From contig NZ_WJXZ01000002.1 of NCBI RefSeq assembly GCF_009668025.1, positions 1 to 64,000 on the forward strand: DNA of 64,000 nt, written 5' to 3'. Shown piece after piece: positions 1-8,489 of this stretch. Position 1 is the stretch's first letter, and each line of letters opens with the position of its first letter. The position numbers and the translations under genes are program-made. The notes beneath the pieces are model-generated. The model was not told the origin of the DNA. It did no database searches and saw only the letters and a program-made list of their open reading frames with translations. The DNA is from Larkinella terrae. GTDB lineage: Bacteria > Bacteroidota > Bacteroidia > Cytophagales > Spirosomataceae.

Positions 1-38
1 GGTGCCGGGCTTTGGCACAACGATTAAAGCCCGGCACC
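1..38. repeat. 13-bp inverted repeat at window edge
   Basis: Arms GGTGCCGGGCTTT (1-13) and its exact complement (26-38) enclose a 12-nt loop. It directly precedes a half copy of the G-rich palindrome family at 46-105, and may continue upstream of the window. It lies 3' of the minus-strand hydroxylase gene, so it could act in transcription termination, but there is no clear T tail. Confidence 0.6.
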
Positions 39-45
39 GGCCGCC

Positions 46-105
46 CGGCCTTTAGGGGGTTGGGGGCGGAGCTTTACGGTAGAAGATGAGATTTTTAGAC
101 AGTCA
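46..105. repeat. half copy of G-rich palindromic element
   Basis: This stretch aligns with the right arm of the element at 1719-1779. It shares the core CCTTTAGGGGGTTGGGGGC, then diverged TACGGTAGAA and TTTTTAGAC blocks in the same order. The matching left arm is missing or lies in the unrelated 1-38 hairpin. With the full copy at 1645-1779 it brackets the sterol desaturase-like gene. Confidence 0.6.
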
Positions 106-114
106 CTTACTTCT

Positions 115-1350
115 TTAATACGAAACCGGGCCGTAAACCAGCCGCAAATACCGTTTCTGCAAGTGGGAGAAATAAGCCAGTGTGAGTAAAAAACCAATAA
201 ACAAGGCGCTGAACGACAACGGATTATTCAGATACGGAAGTGCCATCAGAACCAGCAGCGAAACCCGGCTGATTTCAAGGTAAAACACCCACTGCCGTTG
301 TTCGAGCAAAGCCCCGCAGTTGACCAGCGTAATCAGAATAAACAGGGAAATCAACACCTGATAATAGAGCGGAACTTGCTTTTCGAACAACAGGAAAACG
401 AACAGAATAGTCAGAATACCAATGAGTTGCCCCAGAACGTAGCCCCGAAACCGGCGGCTGGTGGTGCGCACCGGCGAGCGGGCCAGAAACCGCTTCTCCA
501 ACTGCTCGCGAATCTCCGGGTCGATGTCGTCCGGACGGCCGAACAGTACGTTGATTTTCGCGACAAAACCGGGTGTTCGCCGAACGGTTTCGGCCAATTC
601 CATCATAAAATGGAATTGCTGCCACAAAAAGCTGTGGCTTTCGAGCGGTTTGGTCAGGCCGTAAACCAGTTCTTCGGCGTCTTCCTTTTCTTCGACGAAG
701 GTCCCGAACAATTTATCCCAGATGATCAGCACATCGCCGTAGTTTTTGTCGAGATACTCCGGATTGCTGGCGTGGTGAACACGGTGGTGCGAGGGCGTTA
801 CGAAGATGTATTCCAGCCAGCCCAATTTGCCGATGGTGCGGGTATGAATGAAAAACGGATACAAACCGTGCAGGATCAACATAACCGAGATCATTCCGGC
901 GGGAAAACCGATCAGCGGCAGGATGGTCCAGAAACCCGTTCGGATGAGCGCCTGAAAAACCGTAATCCGGGCGGAAACCGTGTAGTTAAAATCCTCGCTC
1001 TGGTGGTGAACGACGTGGGCGCTCCAGAAAACATTGACTTCGTGGGCCAGCCGATGATACCAGTACCAGACAAAATCGGTAGCCAGAAACAACGCAACCC
1101 AGCCCAGCACGCCGGGTTTGAGATCAAAAATGGCGTAATGCCGGTGAATGTAATCGTAAACGAAGTAAAAAGCGCCAACGGTAAACGTATCGAGCAACCG
1201 CTCGGCGATTCCGACGTTGATGTTGGCGACGGAATTATTGAATCGAAAGTATTTCTTTTTCTGCCTTTTGGAAACGAGGTATTCCAAACCCATGAAAAAC
1301 AGAAAAAATGGAACGGCAACGGCCATCCAGTTCAGTGTTGTAATGCTCAT
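115..1350 (-). CDS. sterol desaturase / fatty acid hydroxylase family membrane protein
   Basis: A 411-residue integral membrane protein of the fatty acid hydroxylase superfamily, which uses a di-iron centre held by clustered histidines to hydroxylate or desaturate lipids in the membrane. The three histidine boxes are visible: HRLAH (99-103), HVVHH (112-116) and HHRVHH (188-193). Hydrophobic segments lie near residues 8-25, 80-97, 135-170 and in the C-terminal third (about 300-400), where there are extra helices beyond the catalytic core. The substrate cannot be told from sequence; in Bacteroidota such proteins may act on sterol-like, carotenoid or ether lipids. The gene stands alone and is bracketed by copies of a G-rich palindrome (46-105 and 1645-1779). 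Confidence 0.88.
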   Translation of the reverse strand: MSITTLNWMAVAVPFFLFFMGLEYLVSKRQKKKYFRFNNSVANINVGIAERLLDTFTVGAFYFVYDYIHRHYAIFDLKPGVLGWVALFLATDFVWYWYHRLAHEVNVFWSAHVVHHQSEDFNYTVSARITVFQALIRTGFWTILPLIGFPAGMISVMLILHGLYPFFIHTRTIGKLGWLEYIFVTPSHHRVHHASNPEYLDKNYGDVLIIWDKLFGTFVEEKEDAEELVYGLTKPLESHSFLWQQFHFMMELAETVRRTPGFVAKINVLFGRPDDIDPEIREQLEKRFLARSPVRTTSRRFRGYVLGQLIGILTILFVFLLFEKQVPLYYQVLISLFILITLVNCGALLEQRQWVFYLEISRVSLLVLMALPYLNNPLSFSALFIGFLLTLAYFSHLQKRYLRLVYGPVSY

Positions 1351-1644
1351 ACACGTTGTCTACGAAAAATTATAAAAAAACGAATTAGAAGAATACCTTT
1401 TAATTGTTTTCATACGTGAGTTATAGCGTATTTCGAAGCAGATGATTTTGTGAATTGTGCTCCAAAAATATCAAATTTTGTCTTCAAGAGGTACATCATT
1501 GAAATACCGTTAGGATAACAGACCGATTTGGTGAAACAGTTCATTAAAGTCGCCATCTTTCTTTAATTACATTTGCAGGCTAAACGGTGAAAACAGTACA
1601 GAATTCATTAAACAGGGGACCGTTGTTTTCGATTTACTGAAAGT
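1351..1644. other. intergenic region, no gene seen
   Basis: About 300 bp of AT-rich sequence upstream of the hydroxylase. I see no convincing coding frame. A perfect TAnnTTTG-type box (TACATTTG, about 1574-1581, plus strand) occurs but faces no plus-strand gene, so its meaning is unclear. Confidence 0.5.
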
Positions 1645-1779
1645 CAGTCTAAATTTTATAATTTCCCCTTTCTACGGTCTGCCCCCAACCCCCTAAAGGG
1701 GGCTTTAATCGGCGTCTCAAAGCCCCCTTTAGGGGGTTGGGGGCAGACCGTAGAAAGGGGAAATCCGAATTTTAGACTG
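1645..1779. repeat. long G/C-rich nested palindrome
   Basis: Left arm 1645-1706 and right arm 1719-1779 pair with a 12-nt loop. The inner 46 bp are perfectly complementary and the outer 15 or so bp are imperfect. Each arm contains a smaller palindrome, CCCCCTAAAGGGGG. The element is intergenic between the hydroxylase and the aminotransferase. It belongs to the same family as 61636-61705 and the half copy at 46-105. Confidence 0.85.
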
Positions 1780-1884
1780 TCTCTGAAAGCCAGCTTTGTT
1801 TTCATTCAGTTTTCCACCATCGCCCAAGTAATTCAAAAGTTTAGGATTCATATCTATAGTTTTAGTGGACAAATATCTAAAATT

Positions 1885-3045
1885 TTATAATCGCTGCAAA
1901 CGCTCACCGGCCTGAAGCAGCACCTCGTCGTCTTTGGCGAAACAGAAACGCAGTATGTTGTAATCGTTTTTCTGGCGATAAAACACCGAAACCGGTATCG
2001 AAGCCACGCCAATTTCCTTGGTCAGCCGGATGGCCAGGTCGTAGTCGGGCTCGTCCGTAATGGCCCGGTACGAAACGGTCTGGAAAAAACTTCCCTCCGT
2101 CGGGGTGAACTGAAACCGGGAACCGCGCAGGATTTCGAGAAACAGATTCCGCTTGCGTTCGTAAAAATCCGGCAGCGTTTCGTAATGAACCGGATTCTTC
2201 AAATAATCCGCCAGCGCATACTGAACCGGCGTTATCGTGCTGAATGTCAGGTATTGATGGATTTTTCGGAACTCTACCGAAAGCTCTTTCGGCGCCAGAC
2301 AGTACCCGATTTTCCAGCCCGTCACGTGAAACGTTTTTCCGAACGATCCGCACACAAAGGTCCGTTCCTGCAAAACCGGGTGCGTCGCCAGCGACAGGTG
2401 AGGCCGACCGTCGAACCGGATGTGTTCGTACACCTCGTCGCTCACAATCCAGATGTCGCGGTCTTTCACCAGGGCGGCCAGTTGGGCTAGATCGTCGGCC
2501 GTCCAGACACGCCCCGTCGGGTTTTGGGGTGTGTTGACAACGATGAGCCGGGTTTTGTCGGTTATTTTACGACCGACTTCGGTCCAGTCGATGGCGTAAG
2601 CAGGCGGTGTCAGCGTGACCAGCACCGGAATGCCGCCGTTCAATTCGATGGCCGGAATGTAACTGTCGTACGCCGGTTCAAAGACGATGGCTTCATCGCC
2701 CGGGCGAATCACCGCCATGATGGCGGCAAACAGCGCTTCCGTGGCGCCGGAGGTAACGGTGACTTCCGTTTCCGGGTGATACGAAACGCCGTACAGTAGC
2801 TCCGTTTTTTGTGCCAGTGCTTCGCGCAATACCGGCACGCCCGTCATGGGCGCATACTGGTTAAATCCAGTTTTCATGTATTTTTCCACCAACGCCACCA
2901 GTTCCGGCGAACAGTCAAAACCAGGAAACCCCTGCGACAGATTAATGGCGCCGGTGTCGCTCGCTAATTTCGACATTACCGTGAAGATGGTTGTTCCAAC
3001 CCACGGTAATTTGGAGGATAAAGCGCCCGCAACGGATAAATTCAT
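1885..3045 (-). CDS. PLP-dependent methionine aminotransferase (YbdL-like)
   Basis: A 386-residue fold-type I aminotransferase of the class I/II family that moves the amino group of methionine and related amino acids to a 2-oxo acid in the cytoplasm. Seen motifs are NTPQNPTG (171-178), SDEVYEH (202-208, binding the pyridine nitrogen) and SFGKTFHVTGWK with the Schiff-base lysine at about 237. The N-terminal half matches methionine aminotransferases such as YbdL (LSQGFPGFD). The frame is open for 30 more codons upstream, but the start at 3045 gives the usual family length and a sensible N-terminus. It is a single gene; the neighbouring genes on both sides are unrelated. Confidence 0.9.
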   Translation of the reverse strand: MNLSVAGALSSKLPWVGTTIFTVMSKLASDTGAINLSQGFPGFDCSPELVALVEKYMKTGFNQYAPMTGVPVLREALAQKTELLYGVSYHPETEVTVTSGATEALFAAIMAVIRPGDEAIVFEPAYDSYIPAIELNGGIPVLVTLTPPAYAIDWTEVGRKITDKTRLIVVNTPQNPTGRVWTADDLAQLAALVKDRDIWIVSDEVYEHIRFDGRPHLSLATHPVLQERTFVCGSFGKTFHVTGWKIGYCLAPKELSVEFRKIHQYLTFSTITPVQYALADYLKNPVHYETLPDFYERKRNLFLEILRGSRFQFTPTEGSFFQTVSYRAITDEPDYDLAIRLTKEIGVASIPVSVFYRQKNDYNILRFCFAKDDEVLLQAGERLQRL

Positions 3046-3274
3046 GGTATAAAAAACGATTCTAATTTGTCTATCGTGCCAATAGAGTCGATTGATTAGT
3101 CCGGATCTAACCCCAATTGACCCCGAAAAGTACAAAAAAAAATAATCACGAATGAAGAAAATACTTTTTCTATGCAGTTTGTAGAATACCGCTAATCGCC
3201 AGCAATCGGTTCAGAATGATGACGAACCTTGTTAGGCAATTAGAACTGCCATTTGGCCGATAAGCCTAACAAAA

Positions 3275-5689
3275 TCAATACGTTACCAAAATCGCCCCGC
3301 GATATTCAGGAATCAGCGGCTGATTGGTTTTGATGCGGTATTCGTAATTGCCCGGTTGGACTTTCTGGTTTTTATACGTGCCATTCCAGGGTTTATCGTA
3401 GCCTTTTGAATAGAAAACGACCTCGCCCCAGCGGTTGTAAATCGTTATTTCACAACCCGGAAACTGTTCGGTATTGCGGATTTCCAGCTCGTCATTAACC
3501 CCATCGTTGTTGGGCGAAAAAACGTCGGCAATGAACATCCGCTTCAGGACATCGACCAATACGGTTTTTTCGGTCCGGCAATCGCCCGGTGCCGAAACAG
3601 TCAGCTTGTACGTTGTCGGAGCCGTGGGACTGGCGTTCGGGTTCAGAATGGCCGGATTGGACAGGTTGTCGGGCGGTTCCCACAAAAAACCGGTCGTTTG
3701 CCCTTTGACACCCGGTTTTAACTGCACCGAATTTCCCATTAAAACTGTCACCCGCTCCGGCAAATCGACTTCGGCGGGCGGTTCAACGCGAATCTGCCGG
3801 GTGATGGCGGCCGGGCAGGCTGAGGTGCCGGCAAACGTATACGTGATCGTATGCAAACCCACACCGGCTTTCATCGCGTCGAAGCGATTACCCGTGACGC
3901 CCGGCCCGGAAAAAGTGCCGCCGGCCGGACTGGCAACCAGCAGCAACGATTCGGCGTGGTTGGCGCAAACGGGAGCCAGGCTGTCGAACTGCATCGCCGG
4001 AAGCGGAATAATTGACAGCGTTAAAGGCGTCGAAAGCGCCTGGCAGCGGTTTCCATCCGTGATCCGAACCTGGTAGGTGCCGCCCTGATTGACCAGTTTT
4101 GTCGAGGCATAACTGGTATTGATCGACGCGTTATTCTGAAACCATTCGTACTGATAATTCGCCCCAACGGCGGCATCCAGCCGAACCTCCCCGTTCTGGC
4201 AAATGGCGGATGCGGAGCTGACCAGCGTTGCCTTGGGATTCGGATTGACGGCCACGGCCAGGCTGTCGCGACTGGTACAACCCAGCGAAGAGTTCGCCCG
4301 GATGCCGTACAAACCGGTTTTGGTGACGGTTAGCGAGGTATTGGTGGCACCCGGCAAAACCGTGCCGTCCGATGTCCACTGGTAGCTAACCGCCGTCTCC
4401 GGTTTCACCGATAGCACCAGCGATTCGCCTTCGCAGATGGGCGGTTCTTTGGCGGGTGTAATTTTCGCGGCAGGCGGAACAACGGCGTAGGCTTTGGTGA
4501 TTTTTGAGGTCGTGTCGTTGCCGCAGGTGGTGGCAAAGCTTTTTACAACTGCATAATCGCCGGTTGCATTGATGGTTAACGTGGCCGACGTGGCCCCCGG
4601 AATGTTGGAACCGTTGCGCTGCCATTGGTACGACCAAAGCGGATTCGACTCGGTCGAAAGCATAACGGTTGCACCTTCGCAAAAAGGCAAATCGAGGGTT
4701 TCGACGTTTTTATAACTGATGACCGGCGCGGGGGGCGTGTTGTTGCCGCAATCGACCACGGGCATCTGAAACTCGCGCCGAACGGCCCCAATTTTGACCC
4801 CGTTACGGTATTCTTCGCATAAAACCGCAAAAATGAACAAACCGGTTTGGGTAGCGGTCATGCTCAACTGGCCGGTTTGTGAATCAATCTTCAGGGGCGG
4901 ATTCCCGGGAATGGAGCGAGCTGCGCTATACCCCGGCAACCAGACGACTTCCGGATAGGTGGCGTGTGATTTCCCGTCGCCCGCGGTATTCTGGGCCGTA
5001 TTATCGGTAAAACCTGCCAGGGGCGTCACCAGCGAATAGCGCAACTGGTCACCGTCGGTATCAGTTGCGTTGAAATTTAGTTTAAACGGCTTGTTGATGC
5101 AGATGTATTCGCCATTGGGAAAACTGAATTCGGGGCTGGAATTCGTAAAGGCCGCACCGTTGCGCACCACCGCCGGAAATTCCATGTAAAACAGCATGCC
5201 TTCGCCCGCCGGATTCTGAATATTGCTGATATCGGCACTGCGGCAACAACGATCCCAAACCACGTAATAACCGCCAGGATCGTTATAAATTGCGGGATTT
5301 AAATAAATATCCTTGGAGTAATACATGGCCAGCACCTTCAGATTTCGCAGGTTGGCGCAGGCCTGATTATCGTAACGTACCTGTTGGGAGGAAGTCTGAT
5401 TGACCGTAATGGCGTCCGTCCGCACGTGGTCACTTTTGCGGAAAACATACAGTTGAATCTCACGCTCGTACGTATCGGCGTTCGAAGTGGCCTGATCGAA
5501 AAACAGCGTCAGCTTTAAGGTATAGTAATTCGTTCGGGCCGTTGCCCGCAGGCCCATTTCGCCCCCGTAAATATGTTTGCCAAAACCGGTTGACAGCGTC
5601 AGCAAACCCAGCAATAAACTACACGCGGCAACCCAAAGCCACCGAAATGCCGGAACACCTGGCGTGAACTGGCCCAACAACACATTCAT
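3275..5689 (-). CDS. secreted Ig-like repeat protein with T9SS type B (gliding-associated) C-terminus
   Basis: An 804-residue cell-surface protein. An N-terminal hydrophobic segment (about 17-37) acts as signal peptide. Residues 40-310 form a region common in large Bacteroidota surface proteins, rich in the DTDGDQLRYSLVTP type of cadherin-like motif. Three or four Ig-like modules of about 85 residues follow (330-640), each with a paired cysteine and a YQW type core. The last 90 residues (from about 715) are the gliding-motility-associated C-terminal domain, with SPNNDGVND, YNRWGEVVF and W.G motifs, which is the signal for T9SS export (type B). It is probably an adhesin or structural surface protein. 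No catalytic domain is visible. It is transcribed alone. Confidence 0.88.
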   Translation of the reverse strand: MNVLLGQFTPGVPAFRWLWVAACSLLLGLLTLSTGFGKHIYGGEMGLRATARTNYYTLKLTLFFDQATSNADTYEREIQLYVFRKSDHVRTDAITVNQTSSQQVRYDNQACANLRNLKVLAMYYSKDIYLNPAIYNDPGGYYVVWDRCCRSADISNIQNPAGEGMLFYMEFPAVVRNGAAFTNSSPEFSFPNGEYICINKPFKLNFNATDTDGDQLRYSLVTPLAGFTDNTAQNTAGDGKSHATYPEVVWLPGYSAARSIPGNPPLKIDSQTGQLSMTATQTGLFIFAVLCEEYRNGVKIGAVRREFQMPVVDCGNNTPPAPVISYKNVETLDLPFCEGATVMLSTESNPLWSYQWQRNGSNIPGATSATLTINATGDYAVVKSFATTCGNDTTSKITKAYAVVPPAAKITPAKEPPICEGESLVLSVKPETAVSYQWTSDGTVLPGATNTSLTVTKTGLYGIRANSSLGCTSRDSLAVAVNPNPKATLVSSASAICQNGEVRLDAAVGANYQYEWFQNNASINTSYASTKLVNQGGTYQVRITDGNRCQALSTPLTLSIIPLPAMQFDSLAPVCANHAESLLLVASPAGGTFSGPGVTGNRFDAMKAGVGLHTITYTFAGTSACPAAITRQIRVEPPAEVDLPERVTVLMGNSVQLKPGVKGQTTGFLWEPPDNLSNPAILNPNASPTAPTTYKLTVSAPGDCRTEKTVLVDVLKRMFIADVFSPNNDGVNDELEIRNTEQFPGCEITIYNRWGEVVFYSKGYDKPWNGTYKNQKVQPGNYEYRIKTNQPLIPEYRGAILVTY

Positions 5690-5819
5690 AAGCGCATCTC
5701 GTAGAAAATGGAAGCATAGGACAGAATCAATATGGATCCGTAATGGACTGAAAATATACGAATTTGGGATTAATATGTCACCAAAATTGACGAAACGGTA
5801 CTATTACCTATGACGAAAA

Positions 5820-5843
5820 AGCCCCGCAAAGCGTTGCGGGGCT
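5820..5843 (-). terminator. intrinsic terminator of the 2-hydroxyacid dehydrogenase gene
   Basis: A strong GC stem (GCCCCGCAA, loop AGCG, TTGCGGGGC) lies about 40 bp past the stop codon at 5880 and is followed on the minus strand by a T run. It separates this transcript from the downstream T9SS type B gene. Confidence 0.85.
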
Positions 5844-5879
5844 GAAGAGGGTTTTGGCGGCTTTTCTACGAAGCGATTT

Positions 5880-6833
5880 TCAATTCACCACATTGCGCGG
5901 CTGGCCGGAAAAAAAGGCGCGGATATTCTCGGCGGTTTCGTGCAATAACCGTTGGCGGGATTCCAGCGTTGCCCAGGCTAAGTGGGGCGTAATGAGGCAG
6001 TTGCGGGCCGAAAACAGCGGATGATTCGGCACAGGCGGTTCTACGGTCAGGACATCCAGTCCGGCTCCGGCGATCCGGCCTTCGTTCAGCGCATCGGCCA
6101 GGTCGGGTTCGTTGATGAGGGCACCCCGGCTGGTATTGATCAGAAAAGCCGTTGGTTTCATCTGGTTCAGCAAGGTCCGGTTGACAAACGCCCGGTTTTC
6201 GTCAGTAACCGGGCAATGGAGCGATATGACGTCACTATCGGCAAACAACGTGGCCTGATCAACGTAGCGAATGCCTTCCGGCGGTTGCTCGTTGGTGTGT
6301 CGGCGGTTGACCAGTATCTTCATTCCGAGGGCCAAACCGATGGCGGCCACGCTCTTCCCAATGTCGCCGTAACCAACCACGCCCAGGGTTTTCCCGGCCA
6401 GTTCAACCAGTGGGGTTTTCCAGTAACAAAAATCCGGATTCCGCGCCCAGTCGCCCGCCCGAACGCTGTCGGCGTGTAAACCCACGTGATTCGTCAGCTC
6501 GAGCAGTAGCGAAATAGTCAACTGCGCCACCGATGCCGAGCCGTATCCTTTCACATTCGTCACAACGATGTCGCGTTCGCGGGCCGCTTTCACGTCGATG
6601 ATGTCATAACCGGTTGCCGTCACGCCGATGTACCGCAGTTTCGGCAGCTGTTCGAGCGTCTGCCGGTTCATTTTTACTTTATTGACCAGGACCATGTCGG
6701 CGTCTTTCAACCGCTCGATCAGTTGGTCGGGCGCTGTGCGGTCATACAGCGTGACGCTGCCGAGTGAGGTGATGGGCGTCCAGTCCAGGTCGCCGGGGTT
6801 GAGGGTGTAAGCGTCAGCGTAAACGAGGTTCAT
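5880..6833 (-). CDS. D-2-hydroxyacid dehydrogenase (glycerate dehydrogenase-like)
   Basis: A 317-residue NAD(P)-dependent oxidoreductase that interconverts a 2-hydroxy acid and its 2-oxo acid, probably glycerate and hydroxypyruvate. The Rossmann motif GYGDIG is at about 154-159. The catalytic residues expected for the family are visible: Arg236 (NTSRGALI), Glu265 (VEPP) and His284 (TPHLAW). The frame extends 42 codons upstream, but those codons read through non-coding sequence that includes a 40-bp palindrome, so the ATG at 6833 is chosen; it also gives the usual family length. The palindrome at 6881-6975 separates it from the upstream hydrolase gene. Confidence 0.9.
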   Translation of the reverse strand: MNLVYADAYTLNPGDLDWTPITSLGSVTLYDRTAPDQLIERLKDADMVLVNKVKMNRQTLEQLPKLRYIGVTATGYDIIDVKAARERDIVVTNVKGYGSASVAQLTISLLLELTNHVGLHADSVRAGDWARNPDFCYWKTPLVELAGKTLGVVGYGDIGKSVAAIGLALGMKILVNRRHTNEQPPEGIRYVDQATLFADSDVISLHCPVTDENRAFVNRTLLNQMKPTAFLINTSRGALINEPDLADALNEGRIAGAGLDVLTVEPPVPNHPLFSARNCLITPHLAWATLESRQRLLHETAENIRAFFSGQPRNVVN

Positions 6834-6880
6834 GGGAAAAGGGAAAATGAGGCCGAAAGATACGGCGATTTCCACGGAAG

Positions 6881-6975
6881 GAATGAAAAATATCAAATGA
6901 TGAATGTTAAATGTAAAAGTATTTTCTAATCCAGCACTTTTACATTTAACATTCATCATTTGATATTTTTCATTC
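6881..6975. repeat. perfect 40-bp inverted repeat with heptad arms
   Basis: Left arm 6881-6920 and right arm 6936-6975 are exact complements around a 15-nt loop. The arms are AT-rich and read as successive 7-bp words beginning AAT (AATGAAA, AATATCA and so on), with one of the two strands carrying the A-rich words. The element occupies the gap between the dehydrogenase and the hydrolase. The long perfect arm is unlike an ordinary terminator and resembles the elements at 35795, 42359 and 18347. Confidence 0.9.
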
Positions 6976-6991
6976 TATTTAAAACCATTTC

Positions 6992-7960
6992 CTAAACCGA
7001 CCTCATTACAAACTCCAGCGCCCGGCGCTCGGCCCACGAAAATTCGTCACCGCGTACGCCAAAGCCAACGTGTCCACCGGTTTTGGGGGTTTCAAGAAAA
7101 ATAGTGGGGTGTTTTTCGGCCAGCCACGCGGGCGAACATTCCGGCGACAACAGCGGATCGTTCTGGGCGTTGATGAGCAAAGCCGGTACAGTAATGCCGG
7201 GCATGTAATTAACCGCTGATGCCTGGGCGTAGAAATCGTCGGCGTCGCGGTAGCCGTTGACCGGAGCCGAAAATAGCTCGTCGAAATCGCGCCAGAGCCG
7301 CACCTGTTCCAGCCTGGTCATGTCCAGGCGGCCCGGAAACCGGTCGGATTTCTGCTGTAATTTTACAATCAGTTTTTTCATGAACCGATTGCGGTAAAAC
7401 CGGTTTTTGGGCAAATCGAGCTGTTTGGCGCTGGCTTCCAGATCCGTTGGCGACGAAATTGCCACGACTTTTTTGATCACATCGGGAGCGGTTTTTCCAT
7501 AAACGCCCGCGTATTTCAGCGTGATGTTGCCGCCCATGCTGAAACCGATCAGGACCACCTCGCGGTAAGGTTTGGTCCGCAACACGTGGTCGATCACTTC
7601 GGCGATGTCGCCAATTTCGCCGTGGTTGTAGAGCCGGAATGCCCGGTTCATTTCGCCACTACACGACCGGCAATTCCAGGCCAGCACGTCCCAGCCCTGC
7701 TGGGCGAAGAGTTTCGCGCTGGCTTTGATGTAGTGCCGGTTGGAGTCGCCTTCCAGCCCGTGCGTCATGAGCGCGATCCGATCACTTTTTCGGTCGATCC
7801 AGTCGAGATCCACGAAGTCGCCGTCGGCCAGCGTCAGGCGTTCCCGCTCATAAGCGACGCCTTCAATCTTGCGAAAAACGCTGGGGACAATCGTTTGGAA
7901 ATGACCATTGATCAAATACCGGGGCGCTCCGGGGTAAGAAGACTGTCGAAGAACCGGCAT
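6992..7960 (-). CDS. alpha/beta hydrolase, YheT family
   Basis: A 322-residue cytoplasmic alpha/beta-fold hydrolase of the YheT/EMB8-like group (predicted esterase or carboxylesterase, physiological substrate unknown). The oxyanion region is LMTHGLEGDSNRHY (65-78). The nucleophile elbow is GFSMGG with Ser141. The acid is likely in NAQNDPLLSPE, and the catalytic His is in TGGHVGFG near the C-terminus. Length and motif order fit the family. It is upstream of the 2-hydroxyacid dehydrogenase on the same strand, but the two are separated by a 95-bp palindromic element, so co-transcription is uncertain. Confidence 0.88.
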   Translation of the reverse strand: MPVLRQSSYPGAPRYLINGHFQTIVPSVFRKIEGVAYERERLTLADGDFVDLDWIDRKSDRIALMTHGLEGDSNRHYIKASAKLFAQQGWDVLAWNCRSCSGEMNRAFRLYNHGEIGDIAEVIDHVLRTKPYREVVLIGFSMGGNITLKYAGVYGKTAPDVIKKVVAISSPTDLEASAKQLDLPKNRFYRNRFMKKLIVKLQQKSDRFPGRLDMTRLEQVRLWRDFDELFSAPVNGYRDADDFYAQASAVNYMPGITVPALLINAQNDPLLSPECSPAWLAEKHPTIFLETPKTGGHVGFGVRGDEFSWAERRALEFVMRSV

Positions 7961-8024
7961 GTCGTAACCATTTAGTCGTTAATGCTGTTATTTTTAACGA
8001 AATTTAGTCTGGTTGGTTCCCGCT

Positions 8025-8489
8025 ATGGCCTTTGCAAAGTATTTTTCGGTTTTAGTAGCCAGTATGTTGAAATTTATCGGCGGCCCCGTAACCGGTATCG
8101 CGCTGGGACTGAACTGGGCAGAAACCTGGCTGTCGACCGTTGCCGGAATGATGGTGAGCGTGGTGCTGGTGACTTACGCAGGGGCCGGTTTACGGACATT
8201 GATGGCCCGGTTTCGCAGTTCGCCCCCGAAGCGATTCAGTTCCCGAACGCGGCTGGCGGTGAAAGTCTGGAAACGGTCCGGAATGGTCGGTATTGCGTTC
8301 CTGACGCCCCTGATTCTGACGCCCATCGGCGGAACCATTCTGGCCATTTCGTTTAAAGTAAACCGCTCCCTGATTTTTAGTTACATGCTGATCAGCGCCC
8401 TGTTATGGGGCATTGTCTTCACGCTGGCGATCTACGAACTGCCGGATTTATTGAACCGGTTTGGCGGAAGCGGTTTTTTGAAGAAGTGA
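8025..8489 (+). CDS. small integral membrane protein, unknown function
   Basis: A 154-residue protein with three or four membrane segments (about residues 10-30, 36-55, 85-105 and 112-135) and a basic loop between the second and third (RFRSSPPKRFSSRTR). I do not recognise its family beyond resemblance to small uncharacterised Bacteroidota membrane proteins. The ATG at 8025 is preferred over a TTG four codons upstream. It diverges from the hydrolase gene (start 7960) and its last 42 bp overlap, tail to tail, the 3' end of the aspartic protease gene on the other strand. Confidence 0.7.
   Translation: MAFAKYFSVLVASMLKFIGGPVTGIALGLNWAETWLSTVAGMMVSVVLVTYAGAGLRTLMARFRSSPPKRFSSRTRLAVKVWKRSGMVGIAFLTPLILTPIGGTILAISFKVNRSLIFSYMLISALLWGIVFTLAIYELPDLLNRFGGSGFLKK

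Noticed and set aside
298-1419. A 373-codon plus-strand frame over the hydroxylase gene
   Set aside because: It is the antisense shadow of a gene with clear histidine boxes; its translation has no family features.
1645-1779. The G-rich palindrome as an insertion sequence end
   Set aside because: No transposase or matching second end of an insertion is present; the element is a self-contained palindrome.
6881-6975. The 40-bp inverted repeat as an ordinary intrinsic terminator
   Set aside because: The arms are AT-rich and far longer than needed, there is no separate T tail, and the heptad words recur in other non-terminator gaps.
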